From NCBI RefSeq assembly GCF_016134045.1, contig NZ_CP065915.1, positions 496,001-560,000 of the forward strand: DNA of 64,000 nucleotides, in the 5' to 3' direction. The notes beneath the pieces were generated by a model, which had not been told where the DNA came from, ran no database searches, and saw only the letters and a list, made by a program, of their open reading frames with translations. Of this stretch, positions 1 to 8,139 are shown piece by piece (the stretch's first letter is position 1; the number at the start of each line of letters is the position of its first letter). A program made the translations under genes and the position numbers. This stretch comes from Pelagovum pacificum. GTDB lineage: Bacteria; Pseudomonadota; Alphaproteobacteria; Rhodobacterales; Rhodobacteraceae.

Positions 1-131
1 TCTTCTGGGAAGACAGCGCGGAGCTGACCGATGCCCCGGCGGAAGAGCTGGAGATCGCGCGGCTCCCCGACGCGCCGAAGGGTGCGGAGATTTCCAAGGT
101 CGATGTGGTGATCCGCCTGCGCCGCACCTGA
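1..131 (+). CDS. 3' end of an unidentified protein (partial)
   Basis: An open frame enters from the left edge and ends at the TGA at 129-131. The visible 42 residues end in VVIRLRRT and are acidic and charged, with no motif I recognise. It lies 52 bp upstream of trmB on the same strand, so it may be the preceding gene of that transcription unit. In related bacteria metK often precedes trmB, but this tail does not look like a MetK C-terminus. The function cannot be assigned from what is visible. Confidence 0.55.
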   Translation, partial: FWEDSAELTDAPAEELEIARLPDAPKGAEISKVDVVIRLRRT

Positions 132-183
132 GCGGGGCCCATGGCACTTGCCTGCACACCCGGCTTTGGCTAGGGCGCGGCGC

Positions 184-894
184 ATGACCGATCAGCATCC
201 CACTGGCGCACCCTGGCGCAACTTCTACGGACGGACCAAGGGCAAGGGCCTGCGGAAGTCGCAGGAGGTCTACCTCGACGAGGATCTCGGCAAGCTGTCG
301 CCGGGCGATGTGACGTGGGACGCGAACCCCGAGCGCACGCCGCTCGACCTTTCAGGGCTGTTCGGCGACCGGGACGTCTGGCTGGAGATCGGGTTCGGCG
401 GTGGCGAGCATCTCGTGCACCAGGCGGCGGCCAACCCGGACGTCGGGTTGATCGGCTGCGAACCCTACATCAACGGCGTGGCCATGCTGCTCGGCAAGAT
501 TCGCGCGGCAGGGGTCGAGAACCTCCGGGTGCATCCGGGCGACGTGCGCGACATGTTCGACGTGCTGCCGGCGCAGAGCATCGCCAAGGCGTTCCTGCTC
601 TATCCCGACCCCTGGCCGAAGGCGCGGCACCACCGCCGCCGCTTCGTGACGCCGGAACATCTGGAGCCGTTGGCAGAGGTGCTGAAGCCCGGCGCGGAGT
701 TCCGCATCGCCACCGACATTCCCGATTACGTGCGACAGGCGCTCGAGCAGGTGCCGCGGTTCGGCTTCGAATGGCTGGCGGAAGAGGCGGACGACTGGCG
801 CCACCCTTGGGACGACTGGCTGTCCACGCGCTACGAACAGAAGGCGCTCCGCGAGGGGCGCGTTCCGCATTACCTCACCTTCCGGCGTCTCTGA
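184..894 (+). CDS. trmB: tRNA (guanine-N7-)-methyltransferase
   Basis: TrmB methylates N7 of G46 in the variable loop of many tRNAs, using S-adenosylmethionine, in the cytoplasm. The 236-aa product has the SAM-binding motif LEIGFGGGEHL and the family signature FLLYPDPWPKARHHRRRF, followed by the C-terminal TDIPDYV segment. Length is normal for alphaproteobacterial TrmB. An in-frame TTG at 148 would add 12 residues. I prefer the ATG at 184, because MTDQHPTGAPWRNFYGRTKG matches the usual basic N-terminus, which tends to begin shortly before an FYGR-like block. Gnd follows 106 bp downstream with its own Shine-Dalgarno site. Confidence 0.93.
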   Translation: MTDQHPTGAPWRNFYGRTKGKGLRKSQEVYLDEDLGKLSPGDVTWDANPERTPLDLSGLFGDRDVWLEIGFGGGEHLVHQAAANPDVGLIGCEPYINGVAMLLGKIRAAGVENLRVHPGDVRDMFDVLPAQSIAKAFLLYPDPWPKARHHRRRFVTPEHLEPLAEVLKPGAEFRIATDIPDYVRQALEQVPRFGFEWLAEEADDWRHPWDDWLSTRYEQKALREGRVPHYLTFRRL

Positions 895-1000
895 CGTCCG
901 GGGGGCCTGTTGGTCGGTGCGGATTTCGGTCTAGGTTGCCGCCAGCACAGATCACTAACCCGGCAGGCGCCGGGATGCATGAATGACAAGGAGCCGCGCC

Positions 1001-2404
1001 ATGACACTTCCGACACTCGGCCTGTACGGTCTTGGAACGATGGGAAGCGCGCTGGCGCTGAACATCCTGGACAACGGCTACCCGCTGCATGTCTCCAACC
1101 GCTCCGCCAACGTGACGAAGGACTTCGTCACCGAGGCCGGCCCGCTCGCCGAAAAACTGACCTCCGCCGACAGCCTCGTCGAGATGGCGCAGGCGATGCC
1201 CGCCCCGCGCGCGATCATCCTGATGGTGCCCGCAGGCAAGCCGGTCGATGATTCCATCGAGCAGCTGATCCCGCACCTCGAACCCGGTGACGTGATCGTC
1301 GACGCAGGCAACGCCGACTTCAACGACACGCGCCGCCGGACGGGCGAGCTCGAGTCGCGCGGCCTCGCCTTCCTCGGCATGGGCGTGTCCGGCGGTGAGG
1401 AAGGGGCCCGCAACGGCCCCTCCATCATGGTCGGCGGCACCGACAGTGTCTGGCACGGCCTGAAAGAGGTGATCGACGCGATCGCCGCCAAGTTCGATGG
1501 CGCGCCCTGTGCCGCGCGCCTTGGTCCCGACGGCGCCGGCCACTTCGTGAAGACGGTCCACAACGGCATCGAGTATGCCGACATGGAGCTCATCGCCGAG
1601 GTCTACGGCCTGATGCGCTACGGCCGCGACATGGAGCCCGCCGCCATCGGCGAGGTGTTCGGCGGCTGGAACGAGGGTCGCCTGCAGAGCTACCTCGTGG
1701 AGATCACCGCCGAGGTGCTCGCCGCGAAGGACAGCAAGACGGGTGAGCCCGCCGTGGACGTCATCCTCGACCGCGCGGGCCAGAAGGGCACGGGCCGCTG
1801 GACCGTGATCGAAGCGCTACGCATGGGGCAGTCGGCGTCCGCGATCGAGGCCGCCGTCGGCGCGCGCAGCTGGTCCGCCGAGAAGGGCACGCGCAAGGCG
1901 GGTGCCGATATCCTCGGCTTTACCCGTGGCTCGGTCGACCTGACGAACGAGGATCTCGAAGCCGCTCTGCTGGCGGGCCGTGTCGTGGCCTACGCGCAGG
2001 GCTTCCGCATCCTCAAGGCGGCGTCGGACGAATTCGAGTGGTCGCTCGATTTCGCCACCATCGCCGAGGTCTGGCGCGCCGGCTGCATCATCCGCTCGTC
2101 CCTGCTGGACGAGATCGCGTCCGCCTTCCGGGGCAACTTGCCCGAGGGGCAGCTGATCTTCGGCGACGACTTCGCGGAACTGCTGCGCAGCACCATGCCG
2201 GCGCTGCGCAAGGTGGTCTCCGCCGCCGCGCTGTCCGGTCACGCGGTGCCGGCGTTCTCGGCGGCGCTCGGCTTCCTCGACACGATGTCGACCGCGCGCG
2301 GTACGACGGACCTGATCCAGGGCCAGCGCGACCGCTTCGGGATGCACGGGTTCGAGCGTCTCGACACCGGCGAGACGGGCCAGCACGGCCCCTGGTGGGA
2401 CTGA
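1001..2404 (+). CDS. gnd: 6-phosphogluconate dehydrogenase, decarboxylating
   Basis: Gnd oxidises and decarboxylates 6-phosphogluconate to ribulose 5-phosphate with NAD(P)+, the last oxidative step of the pentose phosphate pathway. The 467-aa product carries the N-terminal Rossmann motif GLYGLGTMGSALALN, the substrate-site block VSGGEEGARNGPSIMVGG and FVKTVHNGIEYADMELIAE, which holds the catalytic lysine. The C-terminal helical block DRAGQKGTGRWTVIEAL is also present. Length is that of the long (E. coli-like) enzyme class. An upstream in-frame ATG at 983 exists, but AAGGAG at 988-993 is ideally placed for the ATG at 1001. It converges with the aldo/keto reductase gene, whose stop lies 18 bp away. 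Confidence 0.95.
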   Translation: MTLPTLGLYGLGTMGSALALNILDNGYPLHVSNRSANVTKDFVTEAGPLAEKLTSADSLVEMAQAMPAPRAIILMVPAGKPVDDSIEQLIPHLEPGDVIVDAGNADFNDTRRRTGELESRGLAFLGMGVSGGEEGARNGPSIMVGGTDSVWHGLKEVIDAIAAKFDGAPCAARLGPDGAGHFVKTVHNGIEYADMELIAEVYGLMRYGRDMEPAAIGEVFGGWNEGRLQSYLVEITAEVLAAKDSKTGEPAVDVILDRAGQKGTGRWTVIEALRMGQSASAIEAAVGARSWSAEKGTRKAGADILGFTRGSVDLTNEDLEAALLAGRVVAYAQGFRILKAASDEFEWSLDFATIAEVWRAGCIIRSSLLDEIASAFRGNLPEGQLIFGDDFAELLRSTMPALRKVVSAAALSGHAVPAFSAALGFLDTMSTARGTTDLIQGQRDRFGMHGFERLDTGETGQHGPWWD

Positions 2405-2421
2405 ACCGACCCGCCTGACGA

Positions 2422-3444
2422 TCAGCGCGTGTGCGGCGACGTCTGTTGCCGCGCCTGCATCCAGCCCGGATATTCGGGCTGGAGCGCCGAGACGGCATCG
2501 AGGGCCGAAAGGTCCTCGACCCCCAGCCTGAGCCCCGAGGCTCCGATGTTGTCGGTCAGCTGATCGACACTCTTGGCCCCCACGATGACCGAAGTGACCG
2601 CCGGCTGATGCAGGAGCCATGCCAGCGCGACCTGCGGCACCGACGCGCCGTGCGCTTCGGCGATCGGGCGCATCGCATCCACGATGTCGAACACCTGCTC
2701 CCGGTTCACTGGCGGAAAGTCGAAGTCGGCCCGTCGGCCTTCGCCCCCGCCGTCGCGGGTGAACTTGCCCGACAGGAGGCCCCCGGCGAGCGGGCTCCAG
2801 ACCATGAGACCGATGTTCTCTGACAGCAGCATCGGCACGATGTCGCGTTCGAGATCGCGCCCGGCGAGCGAATAGTAGGCCTGAAGCGACAGGATCGGCG
2901 ACAGTCGGCGCAGCTCGGCGATGCCGACAGCCTTCACGACTTGCCACGCGGCCCAGTTGGACAGGCCGATGTAGCGGACCAGTCCGCGCTGCACGAGGTT
3001 GTCGAGCGCTGTCAGCGTCTCTTCGATCGGCGTCTCGGGATCGAAGCCGTGCAGCTGGTAGAGGTCGATATGATCGACCTGCAGCCGCTTCAGGCTGTCC
3101 TCCGCCTGGGCGAGGATGTGGCGGCGGGAACCGCCCTTGTTGTTGATCCCGTCGCCCATGGCGCCGAAGACCTTGGTGGCGATCACCACGTCGTCGCGGG
3201 GCACGCCGATTTCCTTCAGGGACTGGCCGAGCACCTCTTCGGCGTGACCGAAGGAATAGACGTTCGCCGTGTCGATGAAGTTGATCCCGGCGTCGAGCGC
3301 GGCCTTCACGATGGGCTTGGCGTCGCTGGTCTGGAGCGTACCGACCTTGCTCCACATGTCCGGGCCGCTGTCGCCGAAGGTCATGGTGCCGAGGCAGAGT
3401 TCGGAGACGCGAAGCCCGCTGTTGCCGAGTTTCCTGTATTGCAT
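2422..3444 (-). CDS. aldo/keto reductase
   Basis: This NAD(P)H-dependent oxidoreductase belongs to the aldo/keto reductase superfamily, in the branch of 320-350-aa TIM-barrel proteins that begin MQYRKLGNSGLRVSELCLGTM. The catalytic tetrad is visible: Asp and Tyr in FIDTANVYSFGHAE, Lys in VIATKVFG and His in LYQLHGFDP. The C-terminal cofactor-binding block is VIVGAKSVDQL. Length (340 aa) is normal. It is divergent from an AraC-type regulator starting at 3598, with a 153-bp shared promoter region. This resembles the yqhC/yqhD-type arrangement, in which the regulator senses reactive aldehydes. The natural substrate cannot be read from sequence. Confidence 0.9.
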   Translation of the reverse strand: MQYRKLGNSGLRVSELCLGTMTFGDSGPDMWSKVGTLQTSDAKPIVKAALDAGINFIDTANVYSFGHAEEVLGQSLKEIGVPRDDVVIATKVFGAMGDGINNKGGSRRHILAQAEDSLKRLQVDHIDLYQLHGFDPETPIEETLTALDNLVQRGLVRYIGLSNWAAWQVVKAVGIAELRRLSPILSLQAYYSLAGRDLERDIVPMLLSENIGLMVWSPLAGGLLSGKFTRDGGGEGRRADFDFPPVNREQVFDIVDAMRPIAEAHGASVPQVALAWLLHQPAVTSVIVGAKSVDQLTDNIGASGLRLGVEDLSALDAVSALQPEYPGWMQARQQTSPHTR

Positions 3445-3597
3445 GGGACATCCCTCACTAGTGTTGTCGTGCGTGGGCCTGAGATGGGAGGTGCGCGGAG
3501 GGGAGACGACACCGATCCTCTCGTGCTATTGCACGATCCTATCAATGAGCGGCGCCATCCGTTCCGGCGCGGACTTCGAGCGCCTATTTCGATCGAC

Positions 3598-4491
3598 ATG
3601 ACCAGCGACCCCGAAACACTCGCCGTGATGGCCGACCGGCTCTGGAAGGCACAGGCCGGCGGCGTGCCCGGTATCGCGGGGCTGACCGTCATCCGCTTCG
3701 AGCGCGAACTCGGGATCCTGCCGACCGTCTATCACCCCTCCTGGCTGTTGCTGCTGCGCGGCCGCAAGGAGGGCGTCTTCGCGGGCGAACCGATGGCGAT
3801 CGCGGCGGGCGAGGGGATGCTCATCAACTGCGATTCACCCGTTTCGGCGCGGATCCGGGACGCGACTCCGGCCTGGCCGTACATCGCTCTGCGGCTGGAG
3901 CTCGACCGCGACGCGGTCGCCGGGCTGCTGGTCGAAGGCGCGGACAGCGCCGCGCCTGCCGAACCGCTCCGCCGGTTCCGGCGGGCGCAGGCGGGGGCGG
4001 AGCTTCTCTCCGCGATCGGCCGCCTGATGGCGATGTCCGACGACCCGGCGGAGGAGGCGGCGCTTGGTCCGTTGGTCCGGCGCGAAATCCTGTGGCGGCT
4101 GCTGACCTCTCCGCTCGGGCCGCAGCTTCGCCACTTCGGGGCCGTCGAAAGTACCGAGGCGCGGATCTCGGCTGTTGCCGCCTACATCCGGGTGCACCAT
4201 GCGGAAGCGCTCCGGGTCGCCGACCTCGCCGCGATGGCGCATATGTCGGTGCCGACGTTCCATCGACGCTTCAAGGCGGTGACCACCATGTCGCCGGTTA
4301 CGTTCCAGAAGCGCGTGCGGTTGCAGATCGCGCGAGAGCTGCTGCTGTCCCCGGGGGACATCGCGGCCATTGGCTATCGCGTCGGCTACGGCAGCGCGTC
4401 GCAGTTCAGCCGGGACTATCGATCTCTCTACGGGCTGCCGCCGGGGCGGCACGGCGCGGAACTGCGCGCCATGGCTGCAGGCACGGGCTGA
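3598..4491 (+). CDS. AraC family transcriptional regulator (AraC_N type)
   Basis: The 297-aa regulator has an N-terminal ligand-sensing domain of the AraC_N (PF06719) kind (roughly residues 15-170, including the TVYHPSWLLLLRGRKEGVFAG stretch) and a C-terminal double helix-turn-helix. The HTH includes ALRVADLAAMAHMSVPTFHRRFK and the second-helix block IGYRVGYGSASQFSRDYRSLYG. The frame is open far upstream to 2941, antisense to the reductase gene. The ATG at 3598 is the start that matches family N-termini (MTSDPETLAVMADRLW). It is divergent from the aldo/keto reductase, which it probably controls. Its stop lies 4 bp from the convergent trpA stop. Confidence 0.88.
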   Translation: MTSDPETLAVMADRLWKAQAGGVPGIAGLTVIRFERELGILPTVYHPSWLLLLRGRKEGVFAGEPMAIAAGEGMLINCDSPVSARIRDATPAWPYIALRLELDRDAVAGLLVEGADSAAPAEPLRRFRRAQAGAELLSAIGRLMAMSDDPAEEAALGPLVRREILWRLLTSPLGPQLRHFGAVESTEARISAVAAYIRVHHAEALRVADLAAMAHMSVPTFHRRFKAVTTMSPVTFQKRVRLQIARELLLSPGDIAAIGYRVGYGSASQFSRDYRSLYGLPPGRHGAELRAMAAGTG

Positions 4492-4495
4492 CCGC

Positions 4496-5287
4496 TCAGG
4501 CGCGGTGCGCGCCGGCGGCGAGGCTTTCGACGAAGGCGAGCACGTCGGGCACCGACTGGCCCGAGGCGATTTTCTCCACGATGGCGGAGCCGACGACCGA
4601 ACCGTCCGCGACGGAGGCGATGGCCTCGGCCGCCTCGGGGGTCTTGATGCCGAAACCGACGATCACGGGCAGGTCGGTGGCGGCCTTGATCCGCGCGACT
4701 TCCGGGCCGACCTCGGTCGCCTGCGCGACGGCGGCGCCGGTGATGCCGGTGATCGAGACGTAGTAGACGAAGCCGCTGGTGTTCTCGAGCACCTTGGGCA
4801 GGCGCTTGTCATCGGTGGTCGGTGTGGCGAGCCGGACGAAGTTCAGCCCCGCCTTCTGCGCCGGGATGCAGAGCTCGTCGTCCTCTTCGGGGGGCAGGTC
4901 GACGATGATGAGCCCGTCGACGCCGGCCTCGGTCGCGGCGGCGAGGAAGTTGTCGACGCCCAACGAGTAGATCGGGTTGTAGTAGCCCATCAGCACGACC
5001 GGCGTGGTGTCGTCCTCCTCGCGCAGGGCGCGGACCATGTCGAGCGTCTTGCGCAGGGTCTGGCCGCCCGCGAGGGCGCGCTGGCCGGCGAGCTGGATCG
5101 TCGGGCCGTCGGCCATCGGGTCGGTGAAGGGCACGCCGAGCTCGATGACGTCGACACCGGCGGCGGGCATGCCTTTGACGATCTGGAGCGACGTCTCGTA
5201 GTCCGGATCGCCGCCCATCACGTAGGCGACGAAGGCCTTGCGGCCGGCGGCCCTCAGTTCTGCGAATTTGGCGTCGATCCGTGACAT
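4496..5287 (-). CDS. trpA: tryptophan synthase alpha subunit
   Basis: TrpA cleaves indole-3-glycerol phosphate to indole and glyceraldehyde 3-phosphate and passes indole to TrpB in the alpha2-beta2 complex, the last steps of tryptophan synthesis. The 263-aa product shows the catalytic pair at canonical positions: Glu49 in VIELGVPF and Asp60 in DPMADGP. The phosphate-binding loop [13 protein letters not shown] and the SITGITGAA loop are also present. The longer in-frame start at 5395 adds a non-homologous leader, so the ATG at 5287 is taken. No trpB, trpF or trpC is adjacent, so trpA stands apart from the rest of the pathway here. Confidence 0.95.
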   Translation of the reverse strand: MSRIDAKFAELRAAGRKAFVAYVMGGDPDYETSLQIVKGMPAAGVDVIELGVPFTDPMADGPTIQLAGQRALAGGQTLRKTLDMVRALREEDDTTPVVLMGYYNPIYSLGVDNFLAAATEAGVDGLIIVDLPPEEDDELCIPAQKAGLNFVRLATPTTDDKRLPKVLENTSGFVYYVSITGITGAAVAQATEVGPEVARIKAATDLPVIVGFGIKTPEAAEAIASVADGSVVGSAIVEKIASGQSVPDVLAFVESLAAGAHRA

Positions 5288-5437
5288 CCCGTCCTCCAGC
5301 CTTGCGGTCGCGGTGGTGTGCTGCACGCGGGGCGGAAAAGCAATATCCCGGCGGCCTGGCGCGGGCCATTTCCGAAAGGCGGGGTTGCGGTGCACTTGTC
5401 AGCAGACGGAGGCGCCGGGAGATGGCAGGCTGCGGAC

Positions 5438-5851
5438 ATGACCGAGACTGTCCAAGATCTGCCTGCCGACATTGCGGCGGTCATGGCGACCTGGCCGTCG
5501 GCAGTGCGGCGGCGGGCGCTGGACCTCCGGGCCCTGACGTTCGACGTGGCGGCGAGGACGAACGGCGTCGGCCCGCTGACTGAGACGCTGAAGTGGGGAG
5601 AGCCGGCCTACCTCACGGCGGCGACCGGCAGCGGCACCACGCTGCGGATTGCGCCGGTGCGGGGCGACGAGGCCGTCTGCGGTCTGTTCGTGAATTGCCG
5701 GACGACGCTTGTCGATACCTTCCGGGAGAGGTTTGGCGACAGCCTCGATTGTCGGGGCGACCGGCTGGTCGCGGTGCCGACGACGGGTGCGGTGCCGCAG
5801 GAGGTCGGGGCGTGCATCGCCCTGACCCTCACCTACTTTCGCTGGCGCTGA
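5438..5851 (+). CDS. DUF1801 domain-containing protein
   Basis: This small cytosolic protein (137 aa) belongs to the DUF1801 (YdhG-like) family. The recognisable core is ETLKWGEPAYLTAATGSGTTLRIAP, with the family's KW-G-P-Y pattern, followed by FVNCRTTLVDTFRERFG. A longer frame from 5318 exists, but the ATG at 5438 gives the usual N-terminus (MTETVQDLPADIAAVMATWP). No biochemical function is established for this branch. The downstream VOC gene is convergent, with only 3 bp between stops. Confidence 0.8.
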   Translation: MTETVQDLPADIAAVMATWPSAVRRRALDLRALTFDVAARTNGVGPLTETLKWGEPAYLTAATGSGTTLRIAPVRGDEAVCGLFVNCRTTLVDTFRERFGDSLDCRGDRLVAVPTTGAVPQEVGACIALTLTYFRWR

Positions 5852-5854
5852 GCC

Positions 5855-6274
5855 TCAGCCCGGCTGGTCGCCCGTCAGGCTGATCATCCAGCGCACGCCG
5901 AACCGGTCGGTGAGCGCACCGAAGAGCGGCGTCCAGAACGTCGGCATCAGCGGCATCCGGATCTCGCCGCCCTCGGCGAGCGCGTCCCACGCCTTGCGGG
6001 TCGCGGCCTCGTCGGGGAAGTCGACATGGACGTTGCAGCCTGCCATGGCGGGTGTCTCGCCGGTCGGATCGTCCGAGCCGTAGATCCAGCCGGACCCGAC
6101 GGGGAGGGCGGCGTGCATGACCGTGTCGGGTGCGGCGCCCGGCATCTGCGCGCGGTCCTCCTCCGGCATGGCGGAGAAATCCATGATTTCCGGTGTCGCG
6201 CCGAAGATTTCGCCGTAAGCGGTGAAAGCCGCGCGGCACTGGTCCTTGAAGAAGATGTAGGGGATAGGCTGCAT
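5855..6274 (-). CDS. VOC family protein, PhnB-like
   Basis: This 139-aa protein belongs to the vicinal-oxygen-chelate superfamily, in the PhnB-like (PF06983) group. These are single-module beta-alpha-beta proteins often annotated as glyoxalase or bleomycin-resistance homologues. Visible family features are YIFFKDQCRAAFTAYGEIFGA at the N-terminus, HAALPVGSGWIYGSDD in the middle and the C-terminal FGALTDRFGVRWMISL. The substrate is unknown. A second PhnB-like paralogue lies at 51968-52390 in this window. Confidence 0.85.
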   Translation of the reverse strand: MQPIPYIFFKDQCRAAFTAYGEIFGATPEIMDFSAMPEEDRAQMPGAAPDTVMHAALPVGSGWIYGSDDPTGETPAMAGCNVHVDFPDEAATRKAWDALAEGGEIRMPLMPTFWTPLFGALTDRFGVRWMISLTGDQPG

Positions 6275-6384
6275 GGAAATGTCCTGTCTCTGCGAGTCGA
6301 CGCGGCGATGCTAGCACGGCCAAGGTTGCGGCGAAGCGGAGATGCGCCTATGAGGCTCGGCGATCCAATTATGGAGTATCCCTC

Positions 6385-7482
6385 ATGGGCTTTCGCATGG
6401 GTATCGTCGGCCTGCCGAACGTCGGCAAATCGACTCTTTTCAATGCCCTGACCAAGACCGCCGCGGCACAGGCCGCCAACTTCCCGTTCTGTACGATCGA
6501 GCCGAACGTGGGCGAGGTCGCGGTTCCGGATTCGCGGCTCGACAAACTGGCCGCGATCGCTAAATCCGCGCAGATCGTGCCGACACGGATGACCTTCGTC
6601 GACATCGCCGGCCTCGTGAAGGGCGCCTCCAAGGGGGAGGGGCTCGGCAACCAGTTCCTTGCCAACATCCGCGAGGTCGATGCCATCGCCCACGTGCTGC
6701 GCTGCTTCGAAGACGGCGACGTGACCCACGTCGAGGGCCGTGTCGATCCGGTCGCGGACGCCGAGACGATCGAGACGGAGCTGATGCTCGCCGATCTCGA
6801 GAGCATCGAGCGTCGTCTGCAGAATATCGTCCGTAAGGTGCGCGGCGGCGACAAAGAGGCGGTCCAGCAGGAGCGGTTGCTGAAAGCCGCGCAGGAGGCG
6901 CTGGAGAACGGCCGCCCCGCGCGCACGGTCGATGTGGACGAAGAAGACCGCCGCGCGTGGGTCATGCTGCAGCTGCTGACGACGAAGCCGGTTCTCTATG
7001 TCTGCAACGTCGAGGAAGAGAATGCCGGCCCCGGCAATTCCCAATCTGCCCGTGTCGCGGAGATGGCGGCGGCGGAGGGCAACGCCCACGTCGTGATCTC
7101 GGCCAAGATCGAGGAAGAGATCAGCCAGCTCGACCCGGAGGAGCAGGAGATGTTCCTCGGCGAGATGGGGCTGGAGGAGCCGGGCCTCGACCGCCTGATC
7201 CGTGCCGGCTACGAGCTTCTGCACCTTCAGACCTACTTCACGGTCGGCCCCAAGGAGGCGCGCGCCTGGACGATCCAAAAGGGCACGCTGGCGCCGCGCG
7301 CTGCGGGTGTGATCCACGGCGACTTCGAGCGCGGCTTCATTCGGGCAGAGACGATCGGCTACGAGGATTACGTCTCGCTCGGAGGCGAGCAGGGCGCCAA
7401 GGAAGCCGGCAAGATGCGGGCCGAAGGCAAGAGCTACGAGGTCAAGGACGGCGACGTCCTGCACTTCCTGCACAACGGGTAG
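6385..7482 (+). CDS. ychF: redox-regulated ATPase YchF (Obg-related)
   Basis: YchF/OLA1 is a universally conserved P-loop ATPase of the Obg group that associates with ribosomes and takes part in stress responses. The 365-aa product begins MGFRMGIVGLPNVGKSTLFNALT, with the G1 P-loop GLPNVGKST. The G3 DIAGLVKGAS follows, and a degenerate G4 (YVCNVEEE) replaces the NKxD of true GTPases, explaining the ATP preference known for the family. The coiled-coil insert (about residues 130-200) and the C-terminal TGS domain ending EVKDGDVLHFLHN are complete. A hairpin overlaps its stop codon. Confidence 0.96.
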   Translation: MGFRMGIVGLPNVGKSTLFNALTKTAAAQAANFPFCTIEPNVGEVAVPDSRLDKLAAIAKSAQIVPTRMTFVDIAGLVKGASKGEGLGNQFLANIREVDAIAHVLRCFEDGDVTHVEGRVDPVADAETIETELMLADLESIERRLQNIVRKVRGGDKEAVQQERLLKAAQEALENGRPARTVDVDEEDRRAWVMLQLLTTKPVLYVCNVEEENAGPGNSQSARVAEMAAAEGNAHVVISAKIEEEISQLDPEEQEMFLGEMGLEEPGLDRLIRAGYELLHLQTYFTVGPKEARAWTIQKGTLAPRAAGVIHGDFERGFIRAETIGYEDYVSLGGEQGAKEAGKMRAEGKSYEVKDGDVLHFLHNG

Positions 7483-7501
7483 GGCGTCTTCGAAGGCGCC
7501 C
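7482..7501 (+). terminator. hairpin after ychF, probable terminator
   Basis: A nearly perfect 9-bp stem (GGGCGTCTT paired with AAGGCGCCC, one G-T pair, minimal CG loop) begins at the last base of the ychF stop codon. It is followed by GTCACCTTTC, which lacks a long T-run, so termination may be incomplete or Rho-assisted. The next gene on this strand has its own Shine-Dalgarno site 100 bp on. Confidence 0.55.
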
Positions 7502-7611
7502 GTCACCTTTCATGGCGGCTGGAGGCGCTGCGATGCGTCTTCCGCCGGACCGGTTGATCCGTCCCGCGCGATATGTGAGGCATGACCCTTTCGACCGGAG
7601 GGCCAGTGCCG

Positions 7612-8136
7612 ATGACCGACCTCGACGTCAGACCGAACCACGCGCGGGATCTCGCGCCGCTCGCGCGGCTGCTGTTCGACGAGGCCGACCTCGCGCTCGT
7701 CAATCCCAACGCCAAACATCCGTTCGATCCGCTCGAATGGCAGGAACGCTGGCTGAACGAAGCCGATGACGAGTCGTTCTACCTCGTCGATCCGGACGGC
7801 CGCGAGGTTGGCTTCTTTGCGCTGCGGGTCGGCGTCGGCCCGGAGATCCGCCACCTGACCTATGTCTTCGTCGCAGAAGAGGCGCGGGGCGGCGCGGGCG
7901 CGCAGCTTGCCGGGCTGGCCGAAGACGCGGCACGTGGCCTCGGCGCGCGGGCGATCTCGCTGAAGGTGGAGATCGACAACGAACCGGCCTACGCGCTCTA
8001 TGTCAGCGCGGGCTACGAAGAGCTGTCCCGCAGCGGCGACATGGCGACGATGCAGCTTGAGCTCGATCCCGCGGATGCGCCGCCCGAACCGGAGCCGGAA
8101 CTTCCGGTCCTCCTCCAGCAGCCGCCGCCGGACTGA
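7612..8136 (+). CDS. GNAT family N-acetyltransferase
   Basis: The 174-aa product has the GNAT fold signatures: beta4 HLTYVFVAEEARGGAGAQL (acetyl-CoA pyrophosphate loop of R/Q-x-x-G-x-G/A type), then ISLKVEIDNEPAYALYVSAGYEE, which is the characteristic N-x-x-A-x-x-L-Y-x-x-x-G-F/Y motif. The C-terminus is a proline/glutamate-rich tail (PPEPEPELPVLLQQPPPD), probably disordered. An in-frame ATG at 7582 is possible. GGAGGG at 7597-7602 sits 9 bp before the ATG at 7612, so I chose the latter. The acceptor substrate is unknown. The gene converges with the CheB/CheR gene, with 3 bp between stops. Confidence 0.83.
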   Translation: MTDLDVRPNHARDLAPLARLLFDEADLALVNPNAKHPFDPLEWQERWLNEADDESFYLVDPDGREVGFFALRVGVGPEIRHLTYVFVAEEARGGAGAQLAGLAEDAARGLGARAISLKVEIDNEPAYALYVSAGYEELSRSGDMATMQLELDPADAPPEPEPELPVLLQQPPPD

Positions 8137-8139
8137 GGG

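Noticed and set aside
2941..3597. Long plus-strand extension upstream of the AraC gene (antisense to the aldo/keto reductase)
   Set aside because: It reads through the complement of a confidently identified gene with no family pattern. Only the part from 3598 matches AraC regulators.
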